Below are positions 1 to 5,759 of a stretch of 14,902 bases of DNA, in pieces. How positions within the stretch are numbered: position 1 is the stretch's first letter; the number at the start of each line of letters is the position of its first letter. The notes under the pieces are model-generated. The model saw only the letters and a program-made list of their open reading frames with translations. It made no database searches and had not been told where the DNA came from. The stretch spans positions 1-14,902 of the forward strand of contig NZBB01000015.1 of the NCBI GenBank assembly GCA_002686295.1. Reading direction: 5' to 3'. The translations under genes were made by a program, and so were the position numbers. This DNA is from Candidatus Woesearchaeota archaeon (lineage in GTDB: Archaea > Nanobdellota > Nanobdellia > Woesearchaeales > GCA-2686295).

Positions 1-91
1 TAAAATTGTTAAGAATGAAAAAAATAAGGTTGTAAAAGTTGTGAAAAAGAAAACAACTAAAAAATCAACTATTAAATCAAAAACAAAAAAA
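1..91 (+). repeat. 91-base perfect direct repeat, copy 1 (tail of the gene before uL29)
   Basis: Identical to 10217-10307. The first mismatch is 92 (C) against 10308 (A). The match may extend beyond the left edge, which cannot be seen. Both copies are read in the same frame and encode the same 30 residues, containing NKVVKVVKKKTTKKS. Beyond the repeat the tails differ: PKKIGKSKKKGAIDEN here, TFEKN in eL14. Confidence 0.97.
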
Positions 92-142
92 CCCAAAAAA
101 ATAGGCAAATCAAAGAAAAAAGGTGCGATTGATGAAAATTAA
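1..142 (+). CDS. C-terminal tail of the gene upstream of uL29, probably ribosomal protein uS3 (5' partial)
   Basis: An open frame enters at the window edge (first full codon at 2) and runs 46 codons to TAA at 140-142. The peptide is almost pure low-complexity lysine, valine, threonine and serine, ends in GAIDEN, and shows no domain. The call rests on gene order: in archaeal S10 clusters uS3 directly precedes uL29, and uS3 often has a charged, disordered C-terminus in the small subunit near mRNA entry. The uL29 ATG lies inside this frame (132), an 11-base overlap that fits operon coupling. Codons 1-30 are identical at the nucleotide level to codons 119-148 of eL14 (10218-10307), so either a tail module is shared or the window edge is an assembly breakpoint. 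That the frame stays open and ends in register with uL29 argues for a real coding tail. uS3 identity is inferred, not seen. Confidence 0.6.
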   Translation, partial: KIVKNEKNKVVKVVKKKTTKKSTIKSKTKKPKKIGKSKKKGAIDEN

Positions 143-317
143 AGAGTTGAAAGCCTTAAGCAAAGAAGAATTGAAAAAGAAATATCAAGAAGTTAAATTA
201 GAATTGATAAAATTAAATTCGCAAGCTGCGACAGGAACAAACATGAAAAATCCTGGTCAGATAAAGCTATTTAAAAAAATGATTGCAAGAATAAAAACCA
301 TACAACAAAATGAGTGA
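132..317 (+). CDS. rpl29: Large-subunit ribosomal protein uL29
   Basis: A 61-residue all-helical protein of the 50S exit-tunnel rim, which with uL23 forms the docking site for SRP and the translocon. The N-terminus MKIKELKALSKEELKKK is the classical uL29 opening, followed by helix 1 and the second helix GQIKLFKKMIARIKT at 42-56. An upstream in-frame GTG at 123 is possible, but ATG at 132 matches the family N-terminus and has GGTG at 122-125 with a 6-base spacer. The GTG itself lies within that Shine-Dalgarno. It overlaps the preceding tail gene by 11 bases and aIF1 by 8 (310-317). Length is normal for archaea (60-70 residues). Confidence 0.95.
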   Translation: MKIKELKALSKEELKKKYQEVKLELIKLNSQAATGTNMKNPGQIKLFKKMIARIKTIQQNE

Positions 318-618
318 GATATGCACGACCTGTGGTCTGCCCAAAGATCTTTGCGTTTGTGAAACAATTGCAAAGGAGAGTCAAGAGATAAAAGTGACAA
401 CCATAAAGAAGAAGTTCGGAAAAAAATATACTGTAATAAAAGGATTAAACGAACATGAAATAGATTTGAAAGACTTGACAAAAAAACTAAAGAATAAATT
501 TGCTTGTGGTGGAACTGCAAAGGAAGGAGTTATAGAATTGCAAGGAGATCACCTTAAGCAGATAAAAAGTGAATTAGTATCTTTAGGGTTTTCACCGGAA
601 ACAGTTAATGTGAAATAA
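310..618 (+). CDS. Translation initiation factor aIF1 (SUI1/eIF1 family)
   Basis: A 102-residue SUI1-fold factor that binds the small-subunit P site and enforces fidelity of start-codon selection. The core is visible: KKFGKKYTVIKGL at 34-46, the CGGTAKEG turn at 66-73, then IELQGDH at 75-81 and a final helix up to GFSPETV. The N-terminus has cysteines 5, 8, 15 and 17 (CxxC and CxC), the small zinc-binding-like tail typical of archaeal aIF1. It starts inside uL29 (8-base overlap) and lies before Rnp1, the usual archaeal order. The stop codon (616-618) sits within a small stem-loop at 608-628, and the gap to Rnp1 (20 bases) is the largest in this part of the operon. Confidence 0.96.
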   Translation: MSEICTTCGLPKDLCVCETIAKESQEIKVTTIKKKFGKKYTVIKGLNEHEIDLKDLTKKLKNKFACGGTAKEGVIELQGDHLKQIKSELVSLGFSPETVNVK

Positions 619-628
619 TAATTCACAT
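608..628 (+). promoter_or_regulatory. Stem-loop at the aIF1-Rnp1 junction
   Basis: Perfect 7-bp arms ATGTGAA (608-614) and TTCACAT (622-628) enclose a 7-base AT loop containing the aIF1 stop codon. It has no T-run, so it is unlikely to be a terminator. It could be an RNA-processing site or a translation modulator. It may be chance, since the region is AT-rich. Confidence 0.35.
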
Positions 629-638
629 AAAAACGAAA

Positions 639-887
639 ATGAAAGAATTGAAACAGGAATATATAGGTCTAAATATAGACATAATGAAGAGTAAAAATAG
701 TTCTTTACTAGGATTAAAAGGACAAATATTAGATGAGACAAAAAACACGTTCAAAATAAAAACAACAAAAGGAATTATAACTATCATGAAAAATATTTCG
801 ACATTTAAAATAAATGGATTTGAAGTTAAAGGATCTAAAATAGTAAAGAGACCACAAGATAGAATAAAAATGAGGGATGTAAAATGA
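639..887 (+). CDS. rnp1: RNase P protein component 1 (Rnp1, Rpp29/Pop4 family)
   Basis: An 82-residue subunit of the archaeal RNase P ribonucleoprotein, which with Rpp21 binds the specificity domain of the RNA and helps cleave the 5' leader of pre-tRNA. The Sm-like beta-barrel is recognisable: EYIGLNIDIMKSKN at 7-20, GLKGQILDETKNTFKI at 25-40, then ITIMKNISTFKI and the terminal KIVKRPQDRIKM at 68-78, a typical family ending. Length is at the short end of the family. Its place between aIF1 and uS17 is the standard archaeal position. ATG at 639 is the first in-frame start after the aIF1 stop. No Shine-Dalgarno is seen. The stop overlaps the uS17 ATG as ATGA (884-887). Confidence 0.93.
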   Translation: MKELKQEYIGLNIDIMKSKNSSLLGLKGQILDETKNTFKIKTTKGIITIMKNISTFKINGFEVKGSKIVKRPQDRIKMRDVK

Positions 888-1147
888 AGAAATTGTTTAG
901 TAAAAGAGGCAGAATCTTCGAAGGAAAAGTTGTATCTGATAAAATGCATAAAACAGTAGTTGTTAGATGGGAAGGAAAGAAATATGTTCCTAAATATGAA
1001 AGATATGAAAGAACATTTACAAAAGTTAAAGCACATAATCCAGAAGACATTAATGCAAAACAAGGAGACTTTGTGAGAATTATGGAAACAAGACCTTTAT
1101 CTAAAACAAAGAATTTCATAGTTGTAGAAGTATTAAATAAAAAATGA
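884..1147 (+). CDS. rps17: Small-subunit ribosomal protein uS17 (N-terminally short)
   Basis: An 87-residue OB-fold protein that binds 16S rRNA early in 30S assembly. Conserved blocks: RGRIFEGKVVSDKMHKTVVV at 8-27, KYVPKYERYERT at 33-44, KAHNPEDINAKQGD at 49-62 and RPLSKTKNFIVVEV at 70-83. Archaeal uS17 is usually about 105-115 residues with an N-terminal arm ending in a CPFHG-like motif. That arm is missing, and the protein begins almost directly at the OB domain. The start is fixed by ATGA overlap with rnp1, and the upstream frame is occupied by Rnp1, so this is not an annotation error. It overlaps uL14 by four bases (1144-1147). Confidence 0.95.
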   Translation: MKKLFSKRGRIFEGKVVSDKMHKTVVVRWEGKKYVPKYERYERTFTKVKAHNPEDINAKQGDFVRIMETRPLSKTKNFIVVEVLNKK

Positions 1148-1545
1148 AACCATTAAATGCTAGAGTTACAAAAGGATTAAACGTCGGAGCAATTGTAGAT
1201 GCTTGTGATAATTCAGGAGCAAAAAAGCTCAAATTAATAAGTGTTAAAGCAAGCAAAACAGTTAAAGGAAGATTGCCTGCTGCAGGTGTTGGAGATTTAG
1301 TTCAAGCGGCTGTAAAAAAAGGAAAACCTGAAATGAGAAAACAAGTTGTTTTAGCGGTTATTGTAAGACAAAAAAAAGAATATAGAAGACCAGATGGAAC
1401 AAGAATAAAATTTCAAGATAATGCAGCAGTTGTTTTAAAAGATGACAAAGGAAATCCCAAGGGAACAATATTCAAAGGTCCAATAGCAAAAGAAGCTTGT
1501 GCTAGATGGGCTGGAATTGCAAAAGTTGCAAGTATAATAGTATAA
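1144..1545 (+). CDS. rpl14: Large-subunit ribosomal protein uL14
   Basis: A 133-residue beta-barrel protein of the 50S interface that contacts the sarcin-ricin region and 16S helix 14. Signature segments: GAIVDACDNSGAKKLKLISV at 15-34, GVGDLVQAAVKKGKPEMRKQ at 48-67, AVIVRQKKEYRRPDGTRIKF at 71-90, DNAAVVL at 92-98 and the terminal GPIAKEACARWAGIAKVAS at 112-130. Length is normal for archaea. It starts within the uS17 stop (ATGA) and is followed one base later by uL24. No Shine-Dalgarno precedes it, so expression probably depends on coupling to uS17. Confidence 0.97.
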   Translation: MKPLNARVTKGLNVGAIVDACDNSGAKKLKLISVKASKTVKGRLPAAGVGDLVQAAVKKGKPEMRKQVVLAVIVRQKKEYRRPDGTRIKFQDNAAVVLKDDKGNPKGTIFKGPIAKEACARWAGIAKVASIIV

Positions 1546-1546
1546 A

Positions 1547-1930
1547 ATGAAATCAAAATTTTCAAAAAGTTGGAGTAAGAGCAAACAAGCAAGAAAGCAG
1601 AGGAAATATAGAGCTAATGCTCCACTTCATATAAAAAGTAAATTTTTAGGAGTTCACTTAAGTAAAGAATTAAGAAACAAGTATAATAAAAGATCTTTGA
1701 GACTTAGGGTGGGTGATAAAGTTAAAGTTTTAAAAGGAGGATTTAAAGGCGAAGAACAAAAAGTCGATAAAATAAACCTAAAAAAAGCAAAAGTATATCT
1801 TGAAAAATTAGAAAAGTCAAAGAAAGAAGGTTCAAAATCATCCATAGCTTTTCAGCCTTCTAATTTGATGATTTTGAATTTGAATTTAGATGATAAAAAA
1901 AGAATACAAAAATCTCAGGGTGAAAAATAA
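1547..1930 (+). CDS. rpl24: Large-subunit ribosomal protein uL24
   Basis: A 127-residue KOW-domain protein that starts 50S assembly on the 5' domain of 23S rRNA and lines the tunnel exit. The N-terminal archaeal extension has SKQARKQRKYRANAPLHIKS at 12-31 and LGVHLSKELRNKYNKRS at 34-50, followed by the KOW motif LRVGDKVKVLKGGFKGEE at 53-70. The C-terminal part is lysine-rich and ends in GEK. Those last codons also contain the GGTGA Shine-Dalgarno (1919-1923) for eS4, whose ATG overlaps the stop as TAATG. Length is typical for archaea. Confidence 0.95.
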   Translation: MKSKFSKSWSKSKQARKQRKYRANAPLHIKSKFLGVHLSKELRNKYNKRSLRLRVGDKVKVLKGGFKGEEQKVDKINLKKAKVYLEKLEKSKKEGSKSSIAFQPSNLMILNLNLDDKKRIQKSQGEK

Positions 1931-2607
1931 TGCCAAAAAACCATTTGAAAACACAAAAAGCTCCAAGAACTTGGCCAATAAAAAGGAAAAACACGAAGTT
2001 TATTTCCAGACCTAATCCAAGTGCACACAGTTTAGAATTATCGTTGCCTTTAGTTATTGTTTTAAGAGACTTATTAAAAAAAGCAAAGACGAATAAAGAA
2101 GTTAAGAACATATTACATAATCAAGATATTTTTGTGAATGGTAAAAATAGAAACAATAATAAATTTTCTATGGGGTTAATGGATGTTCTTTCAATAAAAA
2201 AAGAGAATGAACATTATATCATGTTAATAAATTCTCAGAATAAATTATATTTACATCCAATAAGTAAAAAATCTTCTTTACAGAAAACATCGAAAATTAA
2301 AGATAAAAAAATTGGTAAGAATGGCATAATACAACTAAATACTTTAGATGGAAGAACAATTTTAATTAAGAAATCTGATGGAAAACCAGGAGATAGCGTA
2401 GTTCTTTCAATTCCTAGTCAAGAATTATTGAGAACACTTAAATTAGAAAAAGGAGCAAAAGTTTTACTTTTCAAAGGAAAACATGTTGGAAAAATAGTTT
2501 TGCTTGAAAGTGTGAGAAATGGAATAATAATATTTAAACATAATTCTAAAAAATTTGAAACAAAAAAAGATTGTGCTATGGTTGTAGATGAATCATTATT
2601 GAAATGA
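1930..2607 (+). CDS. rps4e: Small-subunit ribosomal protein eS4
   Basis: A 225-residue protein found only in archaea and eukaryotes, unrelated to bacterial S4 except for sharing an S4-type RNA-binding fold. The N-terminus has HLKTQKAPRTWPIKRK at 5-20, typical of eS4. An S4-like domain with SLPLVIVLRDLLKKAKTNKE and the IFVNGK turn lies at about 38-75. The central segment includes MGLMDVLSI at 81-89, and a C-terminal KOW-like domain around KGAKVLLFKGKHVGKIV at 174-190. It is slightly shorter than the usual 235-245. GGTGA at 1919-1923 with a 6-base spacer supports the ATG at 1930. It is coupled to uL24 (TAATG) and uL5 (ATGA). Confidence 0.95.
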   Translation: MPKNHLKTQKAPRTWPIKRKNTKFISRPNPSAHSLELSLPLVIVLRDLLKKAKTNKEVKNILHNQDIFVNGKNRNNNKFSMGLMDVLSIKKENEHYIMLINSQNKLYLHPISKKSSLQKTSKIKDKKIGKNGIIQLNTLDGRTILIKKSDGKPGDSVVLSIPSQELLRTLKLEKGAKVLLFKGKHVGKIVLLESVRNGIIIFKHNSKKFETKKDCAMVVDESLLK

Positions 2608-3116
2608 ATAAAATGAAACAAATTCGGATAGAGAAGTTAACTTTAAACATAGGTACTGGAAAAGACCAAGATAAACTATCAAAAGCTATTAAATTGTTAG
2701 AACAATTGACAAGTACAAAACCTGTTAAGACAATAACTAAAAAGAGAATTGCCAGTTGGGGTTTAAGACCTGGTTTGCCAATAGGCTGTAAAACAACTCT
2801 TAGAAAAGAAGATGCAAAAAAATTATTGTCTAGATTGTTAAAAGCCAAAGAAGGACATTTGCTGTCATCTTGTTTTGATAATTCAGGAAATATATCTTTT
2901 GGTATACATGAATACATAGATATTCCAGATTCAAAATACGATCCTGATATAGGGGTAATAGGTTTGCAAGTAAGTATAACTTTAGAAAGACCTGGTTTTA
3001 GAATAAAGAGAAGGAAGTTGATGAAGAGAAAAATACCTATAAAACACAAAATTTCAAAAAATGATGCTTTAGAATATTTTAAAAAAGAATTTCAAATAAT
3101 TACGGGTGAAAAATAA
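2604..3116 (+). CDS. rpl5: Large-subunit ribosomal protein uL5
   Basis: A 170-residue protein of the 5S RNP in the central protuberance that contacts P-site tRNA. Recognisable blocks: IEKLTLNIGTGK at 9-20, PVKTITKKRIASWGLRPGLP at 40-59, IGCKTTLRKEDAKKLLSRLL at 60-79, SFGIHEYIDIPDSKYDPDIG at 98-117 and ITLERPGFRIKRRK at 125-138. Two starts are possible: ATG 2604, overlapping the eS4 stop as ATGA, and ATG 2613. The first is chosen because 4-base overlaps are the rule here. The C-terminus ends in GEK with GGTGA at 3105-3109, which serves uS14. Confidence 0.96.
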   Translation: MNKMKQIRIEKLTLNIGTGKDQDKLSKAIKLLEQLTSTKPVKTITKKRIASWGLRPGLPIGCKTTLRKEDAKKLLSRLLKAKEGHLLSSCFDNSGNISFGIHEYIDIPDSKYDPDIGVIGLQVSITLERPGFRIKRRKLMKRKIPIKHKISKNDALEYFKKEFQIITGEK

Positions 3117-3346
3117 TGTCTACTTCAGATCCAAAAAAAGTGTTAAAACAACTTTGTTATAAAGTCGGGAAAAAAGCAAAATTCAAAAAACATAATTTAT
3201 CAAAAGAAAGAAAACATGGTAATGCAAACAAAAAATGCATTTTATGCGGAAGTACAAAAGGACACATAGGAAAATATGGGTTGAATGTGTGCAGACAATG
3301 TTTTAGGGATGAAGCATTGAATTTAGGTTTTAAAAAATATAGTTAG
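3116..3346 (+). CDS. rps14: Small-subunit ribosomal protein uS14, zinc-binding, with N-terminal extension
   Basis: A 76-residue protein of the 30S head. Four zinc ligands are in place: CILC at 41-44 and CRQC at 59-62. They are followed by the conserved end FRDEALNLGFKKYS at 63-76, including the family's GFKKYS. Many archaeal uS14 proteins are only 50-56 residues, whereas this one carries about 25 extra N-terminal residues rich in lysine. No in-frame internal ATG would give a short form, and GGTGA (3105-3109) with a 6-base spacer plus TAATG overlap with uL5 fix the long start. I believe similar long uS14 forms occur in DPANN archaea, but this is from memory and untested. Confidence 0.95.
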   Translation: MSTSDPKKVLKQLCYKVGKKAKFKKHNLSKERKHGNANKKCILCGSTKGHIGKYGLNVCRQCFRDEALNLGFKKYS

Positions 3347-3355
3347 GTGTAAATA

Positions 3356-3748
3356 ATGAGTTTAAATAATCCATTAGCAAACGTTTTGTCGTTCATACAG
3401 AATTATGAACGTTTAGGGAAAAAAGAAGTATTAACAAAGAACAACTCTAATTTAATAAAAAAAGTGTTGATAATAATGAATAAAGAAGGATATATAGGTA
3501 GTTTTGAAGAAATAGAAGATAACAAGGGAGATTTATTAAAAATAAATCTGATTGGTAAAATCAATAATATTAATGTTATAAGACCATCTTATCAAATAAA
3601 GAATGTGGAATTTGAAAAGTTCGAAAAAAGATATTTGCCTGCAAAAGATTTTGGAATAATTATTGTATCAACAAATAAAGGTCTAATGACCCATCAAGAA
3701 GCAAAAGAAAAAGGTTATGGAGGAAAACTTTTAGCATATTGTTATTAA
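3356..3748 (+). CDS. rps8: Small-subunit ribosomal protein uS8
   Basis: A 130-residue 16S rRNA-binding protein central to assembly of the 30S platform. It has the N-terminal NNPLANVLSFIQNYERLGKK (4-23), where the first N replaces the more usual D of the family's DPLA motif. It also has IMNKEGYIGSFEEIEDNKGD at 40-59, the C-terminal RYLPAKDFGIIIVSTNKGLM at 92-111, and the terminal THQEAKEKGYGGKLLAYCY, matching the family's ending with G(I)GG.LLAY.Y. Length is normal. GGTG at 3346-3349 overlaps the uS14 stop and provides a Shine-Dalgarno. The gap to uL6 is four bases. Confidence 0.96.
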   Translation: MSLNNPLANVLSFIQNYERLGKKEVLTKNNSNLIKKVLIIMNKEGYIGSFEEIEDNKGDLLKINLIGKINNINVIRPSYQIKNVEFEKFEKRYLPAKDFGIIIVSTNKGLMTHQEAKEKGYGGKLLAYCY

Positions 3749-3752
3749 ATTT

Positions 3753-4286
3753 ATGAAAGAAGAATTATTTATTCCGGAAAATTGTAATGTTAGTTTAGAG
3801 AATGAATTGGTGGTTGTTTCTGGTTCAAAAGGAGAAGTTAAAAAAAGATTATTTAACCCTTTAGTAAAAATGTTTGTAGATAAAGAAAAAATAATATTAG
3901 AATCAAAAAAAGACAATAAACAAGCAAAAAAGTTAATAAAAACTTTTAGAGCCCACATAAAAAATTTATTCAAAGGTGCAAATGAAGGTCATGTTTACAA
4001 ATTAAAAATTTGTTCAGGTCACTTTCCAATGACTGTTGTTGTTAAAGAAAATATTTTTGAGATAAAGAATTTTTTAGGAGAAAAAGTGCCACGAACAGTT
4101 GGCATACTAAAAGATACATCTGTGAAAATAGAAGGCATAGAAATAATTGTAGAAAGCATAAACAAAGAACAAGCAGGTCAAATGGCTGCACTATTAGAAC
4201 AATTAACAAAAAGACCTGGTTTTGATAAAAGGATTTTTCAAGATGGCATATATTTAATTGAAAAAGACGGAAAACAAATAAAATGA
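3753..4286 (+). CDS. rpl6: Large-subunit ribosomal protein uL6
   Basis: A 177-residue two-domain protein near the factor-binding centre beside uL14 and the sarcin-ricin loop. The tandem alpha/beta domains are visible. The first contains VVSGSKGEVKKRLFNP at 21-36. The linker region has KTFRAHIKNLFKGANEGHVY at 63-82. The second contains GHFPMTVVVKENIFEIKNFL at 89-108 with GEKVPR at 109-114, followed by the end segment RPGFDKRIFQDGIYLI at 154-169, typical of archaeal uL6. Length is normal. The only nearby GGAGG (about 33 bases upstream, inside uS8) is too far to act as a Shine-Dalgarno. The stop overlaps eL32 as ATGA. Confidence 0.96.
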   Translation: MKEELFIPENCNVSLENELVVVSGSKGEVKKRLFNPLVKMFVDKEKIILESKKDNKQAKKLIKTFRAHIKNLFKGANEGHVYKLKICSGHFPMTVVVKENIFEIKNFLGEKVPRTVGILKDTSVKIEGIEIIVESINKEQAGQMAALLEQLTKRPGFDKRIFQDGIYLIEKDGKQIK

Positions 4287-4828
4287 AATTTAGAAGAGCA
4301 GATGCCCACAAAAAGAAGAGATTAGGTTTCAAATGGAGAAAACCAAAAGGTCTACAAAATAAGATGAGACTACGAAAGAGAGGTTATGCGCCAGTTGTAA
4401 AAGTTGGTTTTAGATCGTTTGCAAAAACAAGATATTTATTCAAAGGGCTAAAACAAGTTATAGTGGATAATCTTGAACAATTAGAGAAAATTAATCAGAA
4501 AACCGAAGCAGCAATTATATCCTCTAAGATTGGCGGGAAAAAAAGATTATTGTTAATGGAAAGGGCCAGAAAAATGAAAATTAAAATAATAAATTTTAAT
4601 GTAGAAAGCAAAATCAAAGAAATAAAAGAATCTTTTGAAGAACGAAAAACCAAAAGAAAGGAAAAAACTCTGAAAAAAGAAGCAAAGAAGAAAGTTGTTG
4701 AAAAGATTGATAAATCTAAAAAAAACTTTGAAGCAAAGAAGAATTTAAAGTCAGAATCAAAAGAAAAAGTTGTTGAAAAGAAAGAAGAAAAAAAAAAACT
4801 TGATAAAGTTTTAACAAAAAAACAATGA
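4283..4828 (+). CDS. rpl32e: Large-subunit ribosomal protein eL32 with a long lysine-rich C-terminal tail
   Basis: A 181-residue archaea/eukaryote-specific 50S surface protein. The eL32 core begins at once: FRRADAHKKKRLGFKWRKPK at 3-22, GLQNKMRLRKRGYAPVVKVG at 23-42 and FRSFAKTRYLFKGLKQVIV at 43-61, then ISSKIGGKKRLLLMERARKM at 79-98. From about residue 112 to 181 the sequence is a highly charged lysine/glutamate tail, likely disordered or helical, with the motif KVVEK at 137-141 and 162-166. The tail DNA has a 16-base internal repeat (4691-4706 and 4766-4781) and an 11-A run at 4788-4798. Typical archaeal eL32 is about 130-140 residues. The ATGA overlap with eL19 supports the reading frame to the end. 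Confidence 0.94.
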   Translation: MKFRRADAHKKKRLGFKWRKPKGLQNKMRLRKRGYAPVVKVGFRSFAKTRYLFKGLKQVIVDNLEQLEKINQKTEAAIISSKIGGKKRLLLMERARKMKIKIINFNVESKIKEIKESFEERKTKRKEKTLKKEAKKKVVEKIDKSKKNFEAKKNLKSESKEKVVEKKEEKKKLDKVLTKKQ

Positions 4829-5274
4829 ATTTAAAAACACAAAAAAAATTGGCTGCCAAAGTACTTAAAGCAATTGAAAAAAGAGTAGTTTTCAATCCAG
4901 AAAGATTAGAAGATATAAAAGAAGCCATTACAAAAACTGATATAAGGGGTTTGATTTCAGAAAATGCGATAAAAAAAATTGAAAAAAGAGGCGTTTCAAA
5001 AGTAAGAGTAAGAAAAAGAACTCAACAAAGAAGGAAAGGATTAAGAAAAGGACCTTCTACAAAAAAAGGCAAAAAAACAGCTAGAATAAGTAAAAAAGAA
5101 TCTTGGATGAATAAAATAAGAACTCAAAGAAAGTTTTTGAGAATGTTGAAAGAACAAAAAGTAATATCAAATAAAACATTTTCTAATATGTATTCAAAAG
5201 CTAAAGGAAACTTTTTCAGAAGTAAAAGACATATAAAAATATATTTAGAAGAACACAAGTTGGTGAAAAAATGA
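4825..5274 (+). CDS. rpl19e: Large-subunit ribosomal protein eL19
   Basis: A 149-residue archaea/eukaryote-specific protein with an N-terminal helical domain and a long helix reaching the subunit interface. Family features: LKTQKKLAAKVLKAIEKRVV at 3-22, FNPERLEDIKEAITKTDIRG at 23-42, LISENAIKK at 43-51, the basic loop RVRKRTQQRRKGLRKGPSTK at 61-80 with GKKTAR, and WMNKIRTQRKFLRMLKEQKV at 94-113. Length is normal. It starts at the ATGA shared with eL32. Its end codes KLVKK, using the same 24 bases as the PheT-LOG junction, and contains the GGTGA at 5262-5266 that serves uL18. Confidence 0.96.
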   Translation: MNLKTQKKLAAKVLKAIEKRVVFNPERLEDIKEAITKTDIRGLISENAIKKIEKRGVSKVRVRKRTQQRRKGLRKGPSTKKGKKTARISKKESWMNKIRTQRKFLRMLKEQKVISNKTFSNMYSKAKGNFFRSKRHIKIYLEEHKLVKK

Positions 5275-5759
5275 AAAAAACAAGATTGTCCTATTCAAGA
5301 AAAATAAAAGGAAAAACTAATTATAAGAAAAGACTTGAACTTTTAAAAAGTAGAAAAAATAGGTTGGTAATCAGAAGAACAAACAAGTATATTATAATAC
5401 AAATAGTATCTTATGAGTCTGATGGAGATAAGATTTTAGCATCAGTAAATTCAAAAGAATTAAAGAAGTTGGGTTGGAAAAACTCTTGCAAAAATATTTC
5501 TGCAAGTTATTTAACAGGTTTATTGTTGGGAAAGAAAGCAGAAGATAAAAAACTTAAAGAAGCAATTCTAGATTTGGGTTTACAAACACATATTAAAGGT
5601 TCGAGCCTTTACTCTGCTCTGAAGGGAGTAGTTGATTCTGGTTTTAAAGTTCCTGTATCTAAAAAGGTATTTCCACCAACTGATAGAATTGAAGGAAAAC
5701 ATATATCTGAAAAAATATCAAAAGAATTTGAGGGTTTAAAAAATAAAATATTAAAATGA
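5271..5759 (+). CDS. rpl18: Large-subunit ribosomal protein uL18
   Basis: A 162-residue 5S rRNA-binding protein of the central protuberance, partner of uL5. Conserved parts: GKTNYKKRLELLKSRKNRLV at 14-33, VIRRTNKYIIIQIVSYESDG at 33-52 including IQIVSY, and DKILASVNSKELKKLGWKNS at 53-72. The archaeal segment SASYLTGLLLGKKA lies at 77-90, ILDLGLQTHIKGSSLYSALK at 99-118, and FPPTDRIEGKHI at 134-145. It is shorter than most archaeal uL18 (about 190-200), mainly at the C-terminus. It has GGTGA with a 4-base spacer and ATGA coupling on both sides. Confidence 0.96.
   Translation: MKKTRLSYSRKIKGKTNYKKRLELLKSRKNRLVIRRTNKYIIIQIVSYESDGDKILASVNSKELKKLGWKNSCKNISASYLTGLLLGKKAEDKKLKEAILDLGLQTHIKGSSLYSALKGVVDSGFKVPVSKKVFPPTDRIEGKHISEKISKEFEGLKNKILK

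Noticed and set aside
123..131. GTG start of uL29 at 123
   Set aside because: It lies within the GGTG Shine-Dalgarno, and the family N-terminus begins at the ATG at 132.
623..1063. Long antisense reading frame opposite rnp1 and uS17
   Set aside because: Phenylalanine-rich shadow of lysine/AT-rich genes; the plus-strand frames encode clear conserved proteins.
3721..3726. GGAGG in uS8 as Shine-Dalgarno for uL6
   Set aside because: It is about 30 bases upstream of the uL6 ATG, too far for normal pairing.
4691..4781. 16-base repeats in the eL32 tail as a CRISPR-like or mobile repeat
   Set aside because: Only two copies, both in frame and coding for the KVVEK motif; no spacer array or terminal inverted repeats.
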